Notes: generated by a model not told the origin, from the letters alone. A stretch of 64,000 bases of DNA from Gaiellasilicea sp963761905 (GCA_963761905.1 CAVXIQ010000006.1:682001-746000), one strand, 5' to 3'. Numbered from the stretch's first letter, positions 26,241 through 36,416 are shown. Made by a program: numbers and translations.

Positions 26241-29040
26241 CTACAGTTTGCGAAGAGCGCTGTACTGCTCGTGTCCGAGCCGGTGCGCGAGCTCCGTGCG
26301 CGAGCGGATGCCGAGCTTGCGATACGTGCGCGTCAACGCGCCCTCGACCGTGTGCTCGGTGACGAAGAGCGCGGCCGCGACCTCGCGGTTCGTGCGGCCC
26401 TCGGCGACGAGCGCGGCGATCCGCTGCTCGGCGTCGGTCAGTTCGTCGCGCGACGGGGCGCGGCCGCCGATCCGCGCCAGCTCGGCTCGGGTCTGGTCGG
26501 CCCAGAGCGGCGCGCCGACCCGCTCGAAGCGCGCGAGCGCGTCCTCGAGCGTCCGCCGCGCGTCCCCGCGCCGCTTCGCCCGCCGCTGCGTCCGGCCGAG
26601 CGCGAGCAGCGTCCGGGCGTGCTGGAACGGATCGGTGGTGCGCGCGTGCTCGGCGAGCGCCTGCTCGAAGCTCGCGAACGCGCTCTCGTTGTCGCCGCGT
26701 GCGGCGAGGAGGAGCGCTCGGCATCGCGCCGTGATCGCGAGCGCCCACGAGCGGTCGAGCGCGCCGGCGCGCTCCTCCCACGGCACGAGCTTCTGCTCGG
26801 CCTCGTCGAGCTCGCGGACCGCGATCAGCGCCTCCAGAGTGTCAGCCAGGTCGAGACGATGGCCAGGCTCGAGCACGCGGACGCTGTCGCGGATCTCCCA
26901 CGACCTTCTGAGGTTCGGGAGCGCCGCCGCTGCATCGCCGAGGGAGAGCTCGATGAAGCCGAGCACCCAGCGATGGCCCGACTGCCCGATGCGGATGCCG
27001 TCCGCCTCCGCGAGCGCGAGCGCCCGCTCGGACCGATCGAGAGCCTCCTCGATCCGGCCCCGGTGCGCGGCGATGAACGCGGCCGGGAGCTCGGAGATCG
27101 GCCGCTCCTCGCGGCCGAACTGCGCGCCGACCGCGGGCGCTTCGTTTGCATAGCGGGTGGCCAGCTCCCAGTTGCCGGCACGCCACTCCAGGACGCTCAG
27201 CAGCCAGAGCGCGTTCGCCTCATCCGGGTCATTCCTGGCGTTCAGGGTCGCGAGCCGGTCCTCGAGAAGTCCACGGGCGCGCTCGAGCTCGCCCGACCAG
27301 ACGAGCTGGAACGCGAGGACGGCCGTTGCTTCGCCGAGCGCGTGTCCCTGCGGCAGGGTCCGCTCCAATGCAAATGCCTCCTCCATCTGCGCGCGGGGGA
27401 TACCTCGCCCGCCGCGGAAATGCAGAAGCCCGAAGCTCGCCAGCGCCTTGCAGCGGAGCTCGTCATCCCCGGCACGGGACGCAGCCTCGACGGCCAGCTC
27501 CGCGTGCGTGAGGCCGCTGTGGTGTTCCTCTGTGATCGACACGAGGCCGGCGAGGCTGAGGTGGATCTCCGCCTCGAGGGCCGCGTCGCCCTCGACCTCC
27601 GCGAGCGCCTCGCGCGATAGATCGATCGCACTGCGCAGGTCGTCGAGGCTCGCCACCGCGCCTGCGAGGCGCGTGAGCATTGCCGCGCGCATCGGTCCGG
27701 CAGGAGCGCCTTCAAGTGCCTGCTCGAGGAGGGAGATCGCGCGGTCGGCGTCGCCTGCCGCGGACAGCCGATCGGCGAGCTCCAGGACGCGGCGCCGCGC
27801 GTCGTCGACGTCCTCGGCGGGCGTGAGCCGGACTGCCAGCTCGGCCAGCTCGGCGGCGGCCGCCGGCGCTCCTCGCGCGCGCGCGTTCTCAGCCGCCCGC
27901 TCGACGACCGCGGCGACCTCGCCGTTCGGCTGGGACGCCGCGAGCCCGAGGTGGTGAGCTCGTTCCTCGGTTGTCGGAGCGATCGTTGCGAGCCGGGCGT
28001 GAAGTGACCGGCGGCGCTTCGGTGTCTGTCGGGCGGCGACCGCAGATCCGAGTAGCGGATGGGTGAACCGCAGCCGCTCTCCATCCAGCTCGAGGATTCG
28101 TGTAGTGAGCGTCTCGGCCAGGCCGGCGTCGAAGCGTCGACCGACGGCAGACTCGACAAGCGGTACGGTCGGCTCGGCGAGCGCCGCGACGGCACGGGCG
28201 ACATCGAGCGCCGCGAGCACCCAGGCGGTCGAGGCGCTCGTGCAGAAGCTCGTCGAGGTCGGCTGGGATCGGGAGCTCCTCGCCTGGTGTGAGTGTCCCG
28301 CCCCGACGCAGGAGCGCACTCGCGAGCTCGAGGGCGAAGAAGGGGTTGCCGCCAGAGGTCTCCCAGATCCTGACCAGTGTCGGCCGGGGAAACGTCGCGT
28401 CGAGGCGCGTGCGGAGCAGCTCATGGATCGCACCGACGCTCAGGCCGTCCATCTCGATCCCGCGCAGTCGCTCCTCTGGCAGAGCCCTGCGAAGCCACTC
28501 CGGCAGCCCGCCGCGAACCGCCAGCAAGGCGGCAATGGGTTCAGCGTCCAGACGGGCGAGGGCGAAGCTAAGGGCTGCGAGCGATGCCGCGTCCAGCCAC
28601 TGGATGTCGTCGACGGCCACGCAAAGCGGTCGTTCGTTCGCAAGCACTTTCAATGCACCCAGGAAGGCGGCAGCTATCGCGCGGTCGTCGACATCGCCGC
28701 CGGAGTCGCCGAGAAGAAGGGCAGCCTCGAGGGCGCGCCGCTGGATCGGCGGTAGCTCCGGCACGACGTCGCGAACCATCTCGCCGAGCAGATCGGTGAG
28801 CCCGGAGTACGAGTAGCTCGTCTCCGCCTCTGTGGGGTGAGTCGAAAGGACGCGATAGCCGCGCTCGGCCGCCGCCTCGATCCCGGCCAACCAGAGCGTC
28901 GTCTTGCCGATCCCGGCCTCGCCGACGAGCGCGGCGACGCAGGGAAGCTGCTCTGGGGCGTCGAGGAACCGGACGATCGCCTGGAGCTCCGCTTCCCGGC
29001 CGAGTAGGCGCCGGGTCGTGGTGGACACGTCTCTCGGCAT
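26241..29040 (-). CDS. STAND ATPase / LuxR-type transcriptional regulator 1 (one frameshift)
   Basis: The roughly 932-residue MalT-like regulator has an N-terminal AAA/STAND domain with Walker A GEAGIGKTTLW and Walker B VAVDDIQWLDAAS, a long tetratricopeptide-like middle, and a C-terminal LuxR helix-turn-helix (LVAEGRTNREVAAALFVTE then HTVEGALTRTYRKLGIRSR). An extra base near 28210 splits it after HERLDRLG. It is a close paralogue of the next gene, 54 nt upstream, and the two probably arose by tandem duplication. The target genes are unknown; the haloperoxidase gene downstream is a candidate. Confidence 0.88.
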
Positions 29041-29094
29041 CCTGCGCAGCCACGGCGTCCGAGTTCAAGGTGCCGAGCGCCCTTCGGCGCGGGC

Positions 29095-31855
29095 TCAGCT
29101 CGGAGCGTAGTGACGCGCGAGCTCGGCGCGCGAGCGGATGCCGAGCTTCCGGTAGACGTGGGTGAGATGCGTCTCGACGGTGCGCTCGCCGAGGAAGAGC
29201 GCCGCCGCCACCTCCCGGTTCGTCCGCCCTTCGGCGACGAGCGCGGCAACCCGACGCTCGCCTTCGGTCAGCTCCCCGTTCGACGGCGCCCGGCCGCCGA
29301 TCCGCGCCAGCTCGGCGCGGGTCTGGTCGGCCCAGAGCGGCGCGCCGAGCCTCTCGAAGCGGACGAGCGCGTCCTCGAGCGTCCGCCGCGCGTCGCCGCG
29401 TCGCTTCGCCCGCCGCTGCGTCCGCCCGAGCGCGAGCAGCGTCCGTGCGTGCTGGAACGGATCGGTGCTGCGGGCGTGCTCGGCGAGGGCGCGCTCGAAG
29501 CTCCCGAACGCGCCCTCGAAGTCGCCGCGCGCGCGCGAGCAGGAGTCCGTGGCAACGAGTGGTGATCGCCAGCGCCCAGGAGCGGTCGAGCGTCCGCGAA
29601 CGCTCCTCCCACGTGATCAGCTTGCGCTCGGCGTCGTCGAGCCTGCCAACCGCGATCAGTGCCTCGAGCGTGTCCGCGAGCTCCAGGCGGTGGCCGGGCT
29701 CGAGGAGCTGGACGTCGTCGCGGATCTCCCACGCGCGCTCGAGGAAGCCGAGCGCCGTGGCTGCGTCTCCCAGCGAGAGCTCGACGAAGCCGAGCACGCA
29801 GCGATGGCCCGATTGCGCGATGCGAACCCCGTCCGCCTCCGCGCGCGCGAGCGCCCGTTCCGAGCGAGCTCGAGCTTCCTCGACTCGACCCTGGTGCGCG
29901 GCGATCATCGCAGCAGGCATCTCCATGACGGGCTGCAGGCCGCCGAGGCCGAACTGTTCCCGCAACGCGAGCGAGTCTGCCACGTGGCGAGCCGCCAGGT
30001 CCCAGTTTCCGGCGCGCCACTCGAGGATGCTCAGCAGCCACAGAGTCTGCGCCTCCTCAGGATCGTTGCGCGCGCTCAGGGCTTGGCGCGCCTCGACGAG
30101 GAGTGCCCGGGCCTGATCGAGCTCCCCGGACCAGACGAGCTGGAACGAGAAGCTCCACGTCGCAGGTCCCGCCGGCCACTGAGGCAGTGACCGCTCGAGC
30201 GCGAGCGCTTCCTCCATCCGCTCGCGCGGGATGCCTCGCCCCGTGCTGAAGTGGAGGAGGCCGAACGCCGCCAGCGCATTGCGCCTGAGCGCATCGTCGC
30301 CGACGCGCGACGCAGCCTGAACGGCCAGCTCGGCATGGGCCAGGCCGCTGCTCCGGCTCTCCGTCTCGGAGACGGCATCGGCAAGGCTGAGGTGGATCTC
30401 GGCCTGGGTTGCGGCGTCGCCCTTGGCGTCGGCAAGCGCCTCCTGGTAGAGCGGAACAGCTTCCCGTGGGCCGACGACCATCGACACCGTGCGGGCGAGG
30501 CGGACCAGAACCGCGGCCCGAGCGGCTCCAGGGGGCGTCGTCGTGCACGCTTGCTCGAGCTGAGCGATCGCGTGGCGCCCGTCGCCCGCCTCGCGGTGCC
30601 TTTCGGCGCAGACGAGGAGGCGCCGGCGCTCGTCCTCGACATCGCCCGGAGGCGTGAGCCGGAGCGCCAGCTCGGCGAGCTCGGCGGCGGCCGCGCCCGC
30701 CCCGCTCGCGTGGACGCGCTCAGCAGCCTCCTCGACCACGGCGGCGACCTCTCGGCTCGGCCTGGACGTGGCAAGCCCGAGATGACGAGCTCGTTCCTCG
30801 ATGGTCGGAGCGATCTTCGCGAGTCGAGCATGCAGGGATCGCCGGCGCGCGGGCGTCTGTCGAGCCGCAACAGCCGATCGCAGCAGCGGATGGGTGAAGC
30901 GCAGCCGGTCTCCGTCGAGCTCGACGATCCGAGCGGCAAGTAGCTCTGCCAGGCCTGCGTCGAAGCGACGACCGAGTGCCGATTCCACGAGCGAGGCGGT
31001 TGGGTCGGCGAGCGCGGCGACGACGCGCGCAACCTCGAGCGCCGGCGTGCCGAGGCCGTCGAGCCGCTCGTGCACGAGCTCGTCGAGGTTGGCGGGGATC
31101 GGCAGCTCCTCGCCGAATGCGAGCGTTCCGCCCCTCCGCCGCAGCGCGCCGGCAAGCTCGAGCGCGAAGAACGGGTTGCCGCCGGAGGTCTCCCAGATCC
31201 GGATCAGGGCCGGGCGCGGGAAGGTCGTATCGAGGCGGGTGCTCAGCAACCTCAGAAGCGCGCCGACGCTCAGCCCGGTGACCTCCATTGCCCGCAGCTG
31301 CTCCTCCGGCACAGCGCGGCGCAGCCAGGCGGGCACCTCGCCGCGTGCGGCGATCAGGGCGGCGACCGGTTCATCCAGGCGGGCAAGCGCGTAGCGGAGC
31401 GCGGCAAGCGACGCGGCGTCCAGCCACTGGACATCGTCTACCGCCACGCACAGCGGCCGGTCGCTCGCAAGCAATCTCAGCGCACCGAGGAACGCGGCGG
31501 CGATGACGCGCTCGTCGGCCTCGTCGTACGGGTCGCCGCGGAGAAGCGCAGCTCCGAGTGCGCGTTGCTGGATGGGCGGCAGCTCCGCGATGATCTCGTC
31601 GGCGTCGGCGCCCAGAAAGTCGGTCAGCCCTGCGAACGAATAGCGGGTCTCGGCCTCCGACGGCCGGCAGGAAAGCACCCGGTAACCCCGCTCGATCGCC
31701 GCTTCGATTCCCGCCGCCCACAGCGTCGTCTTGCCGATCCCGGCCTCACCGGCGAGCACGACGACGCCGGGAAGCTGCTCGGGGTCGTCGAGGAGCTCGA
31801 CGATCGCCGCGAGCTCGTCCTCCCTGCCGACGAGGTGCCGGGCGGTGACGTTCAC
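29095..31855 (-). CDS. STAND ATPase / LuxR-type transcriptional regulator 2 (one frameshift)
   Basis: It has the same architecture as the neighbouring paralogue: Walker A GEAGIGKTTLW near residue 40, Walker B VAVDDVQWLDAAS, a helical repeat region and a LuxR helix-turn-helix (GRTNREVAAALFLGERTVE...YRKLGIRSRAELARHY). An extra base within a CG-rich run near 29530 breaks the frame. The intact length is about 919 residues. GTG 31855 is preceded by GATACT 7 nt away, so it is probably leaderless and shares a tiny divergent promoter region with the E2 gene. Confidence 0.88.
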
Positions 31856-31862
31856 GCTGCTC

Positions 31863-31870
31863 AGTATCCT
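31863..31870. promoter_or_regulatory. Overlapping divergent -10 boxes, STAND regulator 2 / E2
   Basis: TATCCT (31865-31870, plus) lies 8 nt before GTG 31879 of the E2 gene, and GATACT (31868-31863, minus) lies 7 nt before GTG 31855 of the regulator. Only 23 nt separate the two starts, so both messages would be leaderless and the promoters mutually exclusive. Confidence 0.45.
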
Positions 31871-31878
31871 GCGCCTCC

Positions 31879-32988
31879 GTGGCGTACGAGTTCAAGCTGC
31901 CCGACCTCGGCGAGGGCCTGACCGAGGGCGAGATCGCACGCTGGCTCGTCGTCGAGGGACAGGAGCTCGCGGAGGACGACCCGCTCGTCGAGATCCAGAC
32001 CGACAAGACGACGGTCGAGATCCCGTCGCCCGCGGCGGGCAAGGTCGCGCGGATCCTGGTCGCGGAAGGAGACGTCGTTCCCGTCGGGACGGTGCTCGTC
32101 GTGATCGGCGAGAACGGCGCTGCCGACCCTCAGCCCGCGCCCGTGGCGGAGCGCGACAAGGAGCTTGTGTCGGAGCAACACAAGCCTTCCTCGGAGCGGG
32201 TTCAGGCGACGCCGCTCGTGCGCCGGCTGGCGGAGGAGCTAGGCGTCGATCTGGCTTCGCTGCGCGGCTCCGGGCCGAACGGGCGGATCATCGAAGCCGA
32301 TGTCCGCGGCGCCGGCGGAAAGGAGCTTGTGTCGGAGCAACACAAGCCTCTCGAACGCCGGGAGCCCATTCGCGGGATCCGGCGCCAGATCGTCGAGCGA
32401 CTCACGCGGGCGCACCAGGAGGTTCCGGCGGTCACCTTCGCGGAGGAGTGCGACTTCACGGACGTCGACCTCGGCCGACTCGTGCCGCTCGTGCTGCAGG
32501 CGACCGCGGCCGGGCTGAAGGAGTTCCCGGAGCTGAACGCTCGGCTCGAGAGGACGACGAGCTCGTCTATCTCGAGCGCTACGACCTCGGGATCGCCGTC
32601 CAGACCGAGCAGGGCCTCGTCGTCCCGGTCGTCCGAGGCTGCGACACCCGGACGCTCGACGAGCTCGCAGCCGAGACCGCGCGCCTCGCCGACGCGGCCC
32701 GAGCCGGCGCCTTGAAGCCGGAGGAGCTCCGCGGCGGCACCTTCACCGTCACGAGCGCCGGCAAGCTCGGCGGCATCCTCGTCACTCCGCTCGTCAACCA
32801 CCCCGAGGTCGGAATCCTCGGGATCCACCGGATCGGCCCGCGCCCCGTCGTTCGCGACGGGGAGATCGTCGATCCGCCACATCGGCAACGTCTCGGTCAC
32901 CTTCGACCATCGCGTCGTCGACGGGGCACGGGCGGCGGCGTTCACGCTCGGCGTGATCGCGCGCCTCGAGTCCGGCCTCTCTCCCTAG
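31879..32988 (+). CDS. Dihydrolipoyl acyltransferase E2 (two frameshifts, net in frame)
   Basis: The domains in order are: lipoyl domain (residues 1-80, lipoylated Lys in EIQTDKTTVEIPSP), a linker, the peripheral-subunit-binding domain (VQATPLVRRLAEELGVDLASL), a second linker, and the acyltransferase domain ending with the catalytic DHRVVDG motif. The frame moves -1 near 32551 and +1 near 32878, leaving the total length a multiple of three (about 369 residues). Both linkers contain the same ten-residue insert KELVSEQHKP, encoded by an exact 30-bp repeat. It is the partner of the E1 genes at 22-24 kb. Confidence 0.9.
32158..32187 (+). repeat. 30-bp palindrome-containing repeat, copy 1 (E2 linker)
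   Basis: This 30-bp sequence holds an inverted repeat, GCTTGTGT and ACACAAGC around a 7-nt loop. It lies in frame in the linker after the lipoyl domain. Its codons (CTT, CAA) differ from the GC-ending codons around it. Confidence 0.8.
32320..32349 (+). repeat. 30-bp palindrome-containing repeat, copy 2 (E2 linker)
   Basis: This is an exact second copy of the element at 32158, in the linker between the subunit-binding and acyltransferase domains, in the same frame and encoding the same peptide KELVSEQHKP. I found no further copy of the 8-bp arms in this window. Confidence 0.8.
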
Positions 32989-33518
32989 TCGTCGTCCTTC
33001 CCGCTGCTCTTGCCGAGCTGCGCCCTGATCTCGCCGCCGGGGAACATCGAGGTGTGCACGTTGGCGTAGGTCTTCCCCGCGCGGATCGCGGAGAGCAACT
33101 CCGCGAACTCGCCCGCGGCGATGCCCTGCGCTGTCGGCCCGATCACGTTCGCGGGAACGAGCGTCCCGGTGATCGTCGCGGGCGCAGGGGGGCACGCCTG
33201 GGTTCCAGCCGGCCCGTTCCCGAGGTTGCTGCACAGGAAGACGGAGATGCCGCCGTTCACCGACCGCTGTCCGAAGTGGATGTGCGACTGCAGGACGGCC
33301 GCCTCGAGATCCCGGTAGCTGAGCGTGTACTCGATCCTCGAGTTGTCGACGATCCTCGCCTCGAACTCACCCGAGCCTCGCGAGGAGACCGACGGCACCT
33401 CCTGATAGCCGATCAGCTTCCCGCGGGCGTTCTTCGAGCCGCCGTCTGCGAGCGCGAACGAGCCGAGCCCGAGCAGGAGCACCCCGCCCAGACCGGCGAA
33501 GAGCACGAGCTTCCGCAT
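32985..33518 (-). CDS. Secreted CHRD-domain protein
   Basis: The 177-residue protein has a signal-peptide-like N-terminus (KLVLFAGLGGVLLLGLGSFALA) and one CHRD domain: EVPSVSSRGSGEFEARI, QSHIHFGQRSVNGGISVFLC and a final NVHTSMFPGGEIRAQL. CHRD domains occur in extracellular proteins, and their bacterial function is unknown. A GGAGG box precedes ATG 33518. The stop overlaps the E2 stop by 4 nt. Confidence 0.88.
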   Translation of the reverse strand: MRKLVLFAGLGGVLLLGLGSFALADGGSKNARGKLIGYQEVPSVSSRGSGEFEARIVDNSRIEYTLSYRDLEAAVLQSHIHFGQRSVNGGISVFLCSNLGNGPAGTQACPPAPATITGTLVPANVIGPTAQGIAAGEFAELLSAIRAGKTYANVHTSMFPGGEIRAQLGKSSGKDDD

Positions 33519-33605
33519 ACCTGTCCTCCTTCGTTCCCCGTGAGTGGCCTACGAGTGGCCTTCACCTCTACGGCGGGACGCAGGATTCGGTTTTCCGAGG
33601 CGGCG

Positions 33606-33905
33606 TCAGGCGACGGCGAGCTCAGCCGGCAGGTGCGGCTCGAGCATCGCATCGATGCGCGGTGCGCTCGTGCGACCGTCGATCCGGGCGACCGCGCGCT
33701 TGTCCTTCACGAGGACGAGGGTCGGGACGATCTCGACCTGAAAGCGCTCGGCAAGCTCCGGGCTCGCGTCGATGTCGACGCGGCGGATCCGGAGGCGCGC
33801 CCGCTCCTTCCGCGCGAGGTGCGCGAGCAGGCTCTCCATCCGACGGGCGGGCCCTGAGCGCTCAGACCAGAAGAACACGAGTAGCGGGCGCAGATCCTCG
33901 GTCAC
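33606..33905 (-). CDS. Thioredoxin-fold protein lacking the CxxC cysteines
   Basis: The 99-residue protein has the thioredoxin strand order (LLVFFWSERSGPARRMESLL, RIRRVDIDASPELAERFQV, IVPTLVLVKDKRAVARI with the cis-Pro), but the CGPC active site is replaced by SGPA, so it cannot do dithiol exchange. GTG 33905 has an AGGAGG box a few nt upstream. Cys-less thioredoxin-like proteins of this type are found in actinobacteria; a binding or chaperone role is possible. Confidence 0.8.
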   Translation of the reverse strand: MTEDLRPLLVFFWSERSGPARRMESLLAHLARKERARLRIRRVDIDASPELAERFQVEIVPTLVLVKDKRAVARIDGRTSAPRIDAMLEPHLPAELAVA

Positions 33906-33989
33906 GGTCTCCTCCTGAATCGTGCGTTCGAACAGCGGGGTCAGTGTTGTATGTCCAGCAAACAGCTGATCCAAACTGACGCTCCTCTC

Positions 33990-33995
33990 TAGACT
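33990..33995 (+). promoter_or_regulatory. -10-like box before a membrane protein gene
   Basis: TAGACT ends 9 nt before ATG 34005, consistent with leaderless or very short-leader transcription. Confidence 0.4.
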
Positions 33996-34004
33996 GAGGC
34001 GACG

Positions 34005-34424
34005 ATGGGCGATTGGTACTCGATCGGGATCGCGCTCGGGGTCGGGGCCGCATTCGGCGCGCTGTTCGCGGGACTGCTCTCGGCGACGCCGCTCGGCCGA
34101 ATCGCGGCGATCGTGCTCGCGGGCGCAGCCGGCGCGCTGGCCGGCCTCGCCATCGACGATGCCGAGGAGCTCGTCGCGGGTGCGCTCGCCGGACTGACAG
34201 GGGGTGCGGCTGCCGTCGTCGTCGTCGCCGGAGCGCTGCGACGGGGCGGTACACGCGGCGGTCTCGCGCTGATCGTGGCCGGCGTCGCGATCGTCCTCGC
34301 CCTGCTGGCCTTCATTCCGGTCGTCGGCTATCTCGTGGCGGTCGCGCTTCCTGCTGTCGCCGTCAGGCTGCGCCGGACCCAGGCCGACCGGTACGCCGGC
34401 CTGCGTTCTCTTGCCCGCGACTAA
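34005..34424 (+). CDS. Four-helix hypothetical membrane protein
   Basis: The 139-residue protein is almost all hydrophobic, with about four predicted transmembrane helices (IGIALGVGAAFGALFAGLL, IAAIVLAGAAGALAGLAI, LAGLTGGAAAVVVVAGAL and two short final helices around FIPVVGYLVAVALP), ending in a short Arg-rich cytoplasmic tail. I do not recognise a family. Its 3' end overlaps the phosphodiesterase gene by 14 nt, suggesting co-transcription. Confidence 0.7.
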   Translation: MGDWYSIGIALGVGAAFGALFAGLLSATPLGRIAAIVLAGAAGALAGLAIDDAEELVAGALAGLTGGAAAVVVVAGALRRGGTRGGLALIVAGVAIVLALLAFIPVVGYLVAVALPAVAVRLRRTQADRYAGLRSLARD

Positions 34425-35742
34425 GAAGCTCATCCTGATCGTGATCGACGGGCTGACGCCGTCGATGTTCGAGCAGGTCGTCGGCGAGGGCTCGGCGCCT
34501 GCCCTGGCGTTCCTGGCCTCGCACGGGAGCTATCGCCGCGCGATCTCGACCTTTCCGTCCTTGACGCCCGTTTGCCTCTCCTCGCTCGTCACCGGCGCTC
34601 ACCCTGACGTCCACGAGATCCCCCACCTCGTCTGGTACCACCGCGGGGAGAAGCGACTCGTCGAGTACGGCTCCTCGTTCGGCGCAGTCCGGGCCGCCGG
34701 AACCCGACGCTCGCTCCAGGACACGGTCTACGAGCTGAACGCGAGCCATCTCGGGAAGCGTGCCGTGACGGTCTACGAGGCGCTCGAGGACGCCGGCCTC
34801 ACCGCAGCCGCCGTCAACATCACCTGCTACCGCGGCCGGACGCCGCACCTGCCCACCGTGCCGATCCTCGCGCGGCCGGCCTACGGCCCGAAGCGCTTCT
34901 TCTTCTACAACCTCTTCGAGTCGGACGTGACCGGCGCTCCGCTCTCGGTGCGCAACAGGCCGGCCGGGACGATCGACGCGTACGCCGGAGCCGTCGCGCG
35001 CTGGCTCGTGACGAGGGACGGCTTCGACTTCCTCGTCTACTACCTCTCCGATTACGACTACGCCTCGCACGCACAGGGCCCCGACGCGGCCCACGGCGAG
35101 CTCGGGCGCTGCGACGAGGCGGTGGCGTCGCTGATCGCGGCAGCCGGCGGTGAGGAGGAGTTCCTCGAGCGCTATGCGGTGATCCTCTGCGCCGACCACG
35201 GCCAGACCGCGGTGAGCAAGGTTGCCCGGCTCGAGGACGTCTTTCCCGATCTGCGCGTCACCGCCTCGAACCGAGCCGGGATGGTCTACGCCGACGGCGA
35301 GCTCGCGCCGCTGGCGGCCCGCCTGGACGGACACGAGGCCGTCGACGTCCTCCTCTACCGCGAGGCGGACGAGGCGGTCGCGCGCCGCGACGGCGAGGAG
35401 CTGCGGTTTTCCCCTGGGCCCGACGGATTCTCGACGAGCGGCGACGCGGCGATCCTCGACCATCCGGACGGACTCGAGCGGGCCTGGGCGGCGCTCGCGA
35501 ATCCGAACGCGGGAGAGTTGCTCGTCTCGGCCGCGTCCGGCTGGGAGTTCAGCGACCTGGCCCGCCGCCACCACTCCGGCGGCGGCTCGCACGGCTCGCT
35601 CGTGATCGGCGATTCCGAGGTACCGATGCTGACGGTCGGCCTCGACGTCGAGCCGCGCTCGATCACGGACGTGATGCCGGCAGCGCTTCGGCACTTCGGC
35701 GTGCCACGGCCCGCCTACACACGATCCCCGTCGGTCGCATGA
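34411..35742 (+). CDS. Type I phosphodiesterase / nucleotide pyrophosphatase-like (alkaline phosphatase superfamily)
   Basis: The 443-residue protein has the superfamily metal site: LILIVIDGLTPSMFEQV (first Asp), the nucleophile region ISTFPSLTPVCLSSLVTG (Ser/Thr after FP), YYLSDYDYASHAQGP, CADHGQTAV (Asp-His) and HHSGGGSHGSL with the late His. The TTG start at 34411 is chosen for its overlap with the upstream gene. It would cleave phosphodiesters or phospho-glycolipids; the substrate is unknown. Confidence 0.85.
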   Translation: MPATKKLILIVIDGLTPSMFEQVVGEGSAPALAFLASHGSYRRAISTFPSLTPVCLSSLVTGAHPDVHEIPHLVWYHRGEKRLVEYGSSFGAVRAAGTRRSLQDTVYELNASHLGKRAVTVYEALEDAGLTAAAVNITCYRGRTPHLPTVPILARPAYGPKRFFFYNLFESDVTGAPLSVRNRPAGTIDAYAGAVARWLVTRDGFDFLVYYLSDYDYASHAQGPDAAHGELGRCDEAVASLIAAAGGEEEFLERYAVILCADHGQTAVSKVARLEDVFPDLRVTASNRAGMVYADGELAPLAARLDGHEAVDVLLYREADEAVARRDGEELRFSPGPDGFSTSGDAAILDHPDGLERAWAALANPNAGELLVSAASGWEFSDLARRHHSGGGSHGSLVIGDSEVPMLTVGLDVEPRSITDVMPAALRHFGVPRPAYTRSPSVA

Positions 35743-36392
35743 CCTCGCGCAGGGAGCTCGTCGAGACCCTGCGCCGGCGGGGCCTCTCGGACGAGCGGGT
35801 GCTGGGGGCGATCGGCCGGGTTCGGCGCGAGCTCTTCGTGCCGGAGAAGCTCCGCAACCGGGCCTACGAGGACGGCGCGCTCTCGATCGGCTACGGCGCC
35901 ACGATCTCGCAGCCCTTCATGGTCGCCGCGATCTGTGTCCTGCTCGAGCTGCGAGGCGGGGAGCGCGTGCTCGACGTGGGAACGGGATCGGGGTACCAGG
36001 CGGCGGTGCTCGCCGAGCTGGGGGGCGACGTCGTGACGATCGAGCGCGTGCCCGAGCTCGCCGAGCAGGCGCGCGCGGCCCTGGCCGAGGCCGGCTACGG
36101 AGCCGTCGAGGTCCGGGTCGGGGACGGGACGCTCGGAGTCGCCGAACGGGCGCCGTACGAGGCGATCGCCGTCGCGGCCGCGGCGCCCGCGCCTCCACCC
36201 GCGCTGCTCGCACAGCTCGCGCCCGAGGGAAGGCTCGTCGTTCCCGTCGGCGGGCGGCGCGGTCAGCGGCTCGAGGTGGTGCGCGCCCTGGACGGCAAGC
36301 AGCACGTCCAGCGCTCGGTCGCCTGCCGTTTCGTCCCGCTCGTCGGCAGTGGCGGCTTCGACGACGAGTCGGGTTGGCATCCCACCTCCTGA
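35739..36392 (+). CDS. pcm: Protein-L-isoaspartate O-methyltransferase
   Basis: The 217-residue SAM-dependent enzyme has RRELFVPEKLRNRAYED, GYGATISQPFMVA, the SAM motif RVLDVGTGSGYQAAVLAEL and EGRLVVPVGG. It methylates isoaspartyl residues to repair aged proteins. ATG 35739 overlaps the phosphodiesterase stop (ATGA). The C-terminal segment FVPLVGSGGF is the usual PCMT end. Confidence 0.93.
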   Translation: MTSRRELVETLRRRGLSDERVLGAIGRVRRELFVPEKLRNRAYEDGALSIGYGATISQPFMVAAICVLLELRGGERVLDVGTGSGYQAAVLAELGGDVVTIERVPELAEQARAALAEAGYGAVEVRVGDGTLGVAERAPYEAIAVAAAAPAPPPALLAQLAPEGRLVVPVGGRRGQRLEVVRALDGKQHVQRSVACRFVPLVGSGGFDDESGWHPTS

Positions 36393-36410
36393 CCCGCCGC
36401 AACCCGCTGC

Positions 36411-36416
36411 TAGGCT
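36411..36416 (+). promoter_or_regulatory. -10-like box before the gtrA-like gene
   Basis: TAGGCT lies 12 nt before ATG 36429. The hexamer is identical to those at 14270, 15325 (minus) and 62497, but the spacing is longer. Confidence 0.35.

Noticed and set aside
32158..32349. Insertion-sequence ends or a composite transposon suggested by the 30-bp direct repeats.
   Set aside because: The copies are only 162 bp apart start to start, enclose an ordinary protein domain, and no transposase is present.
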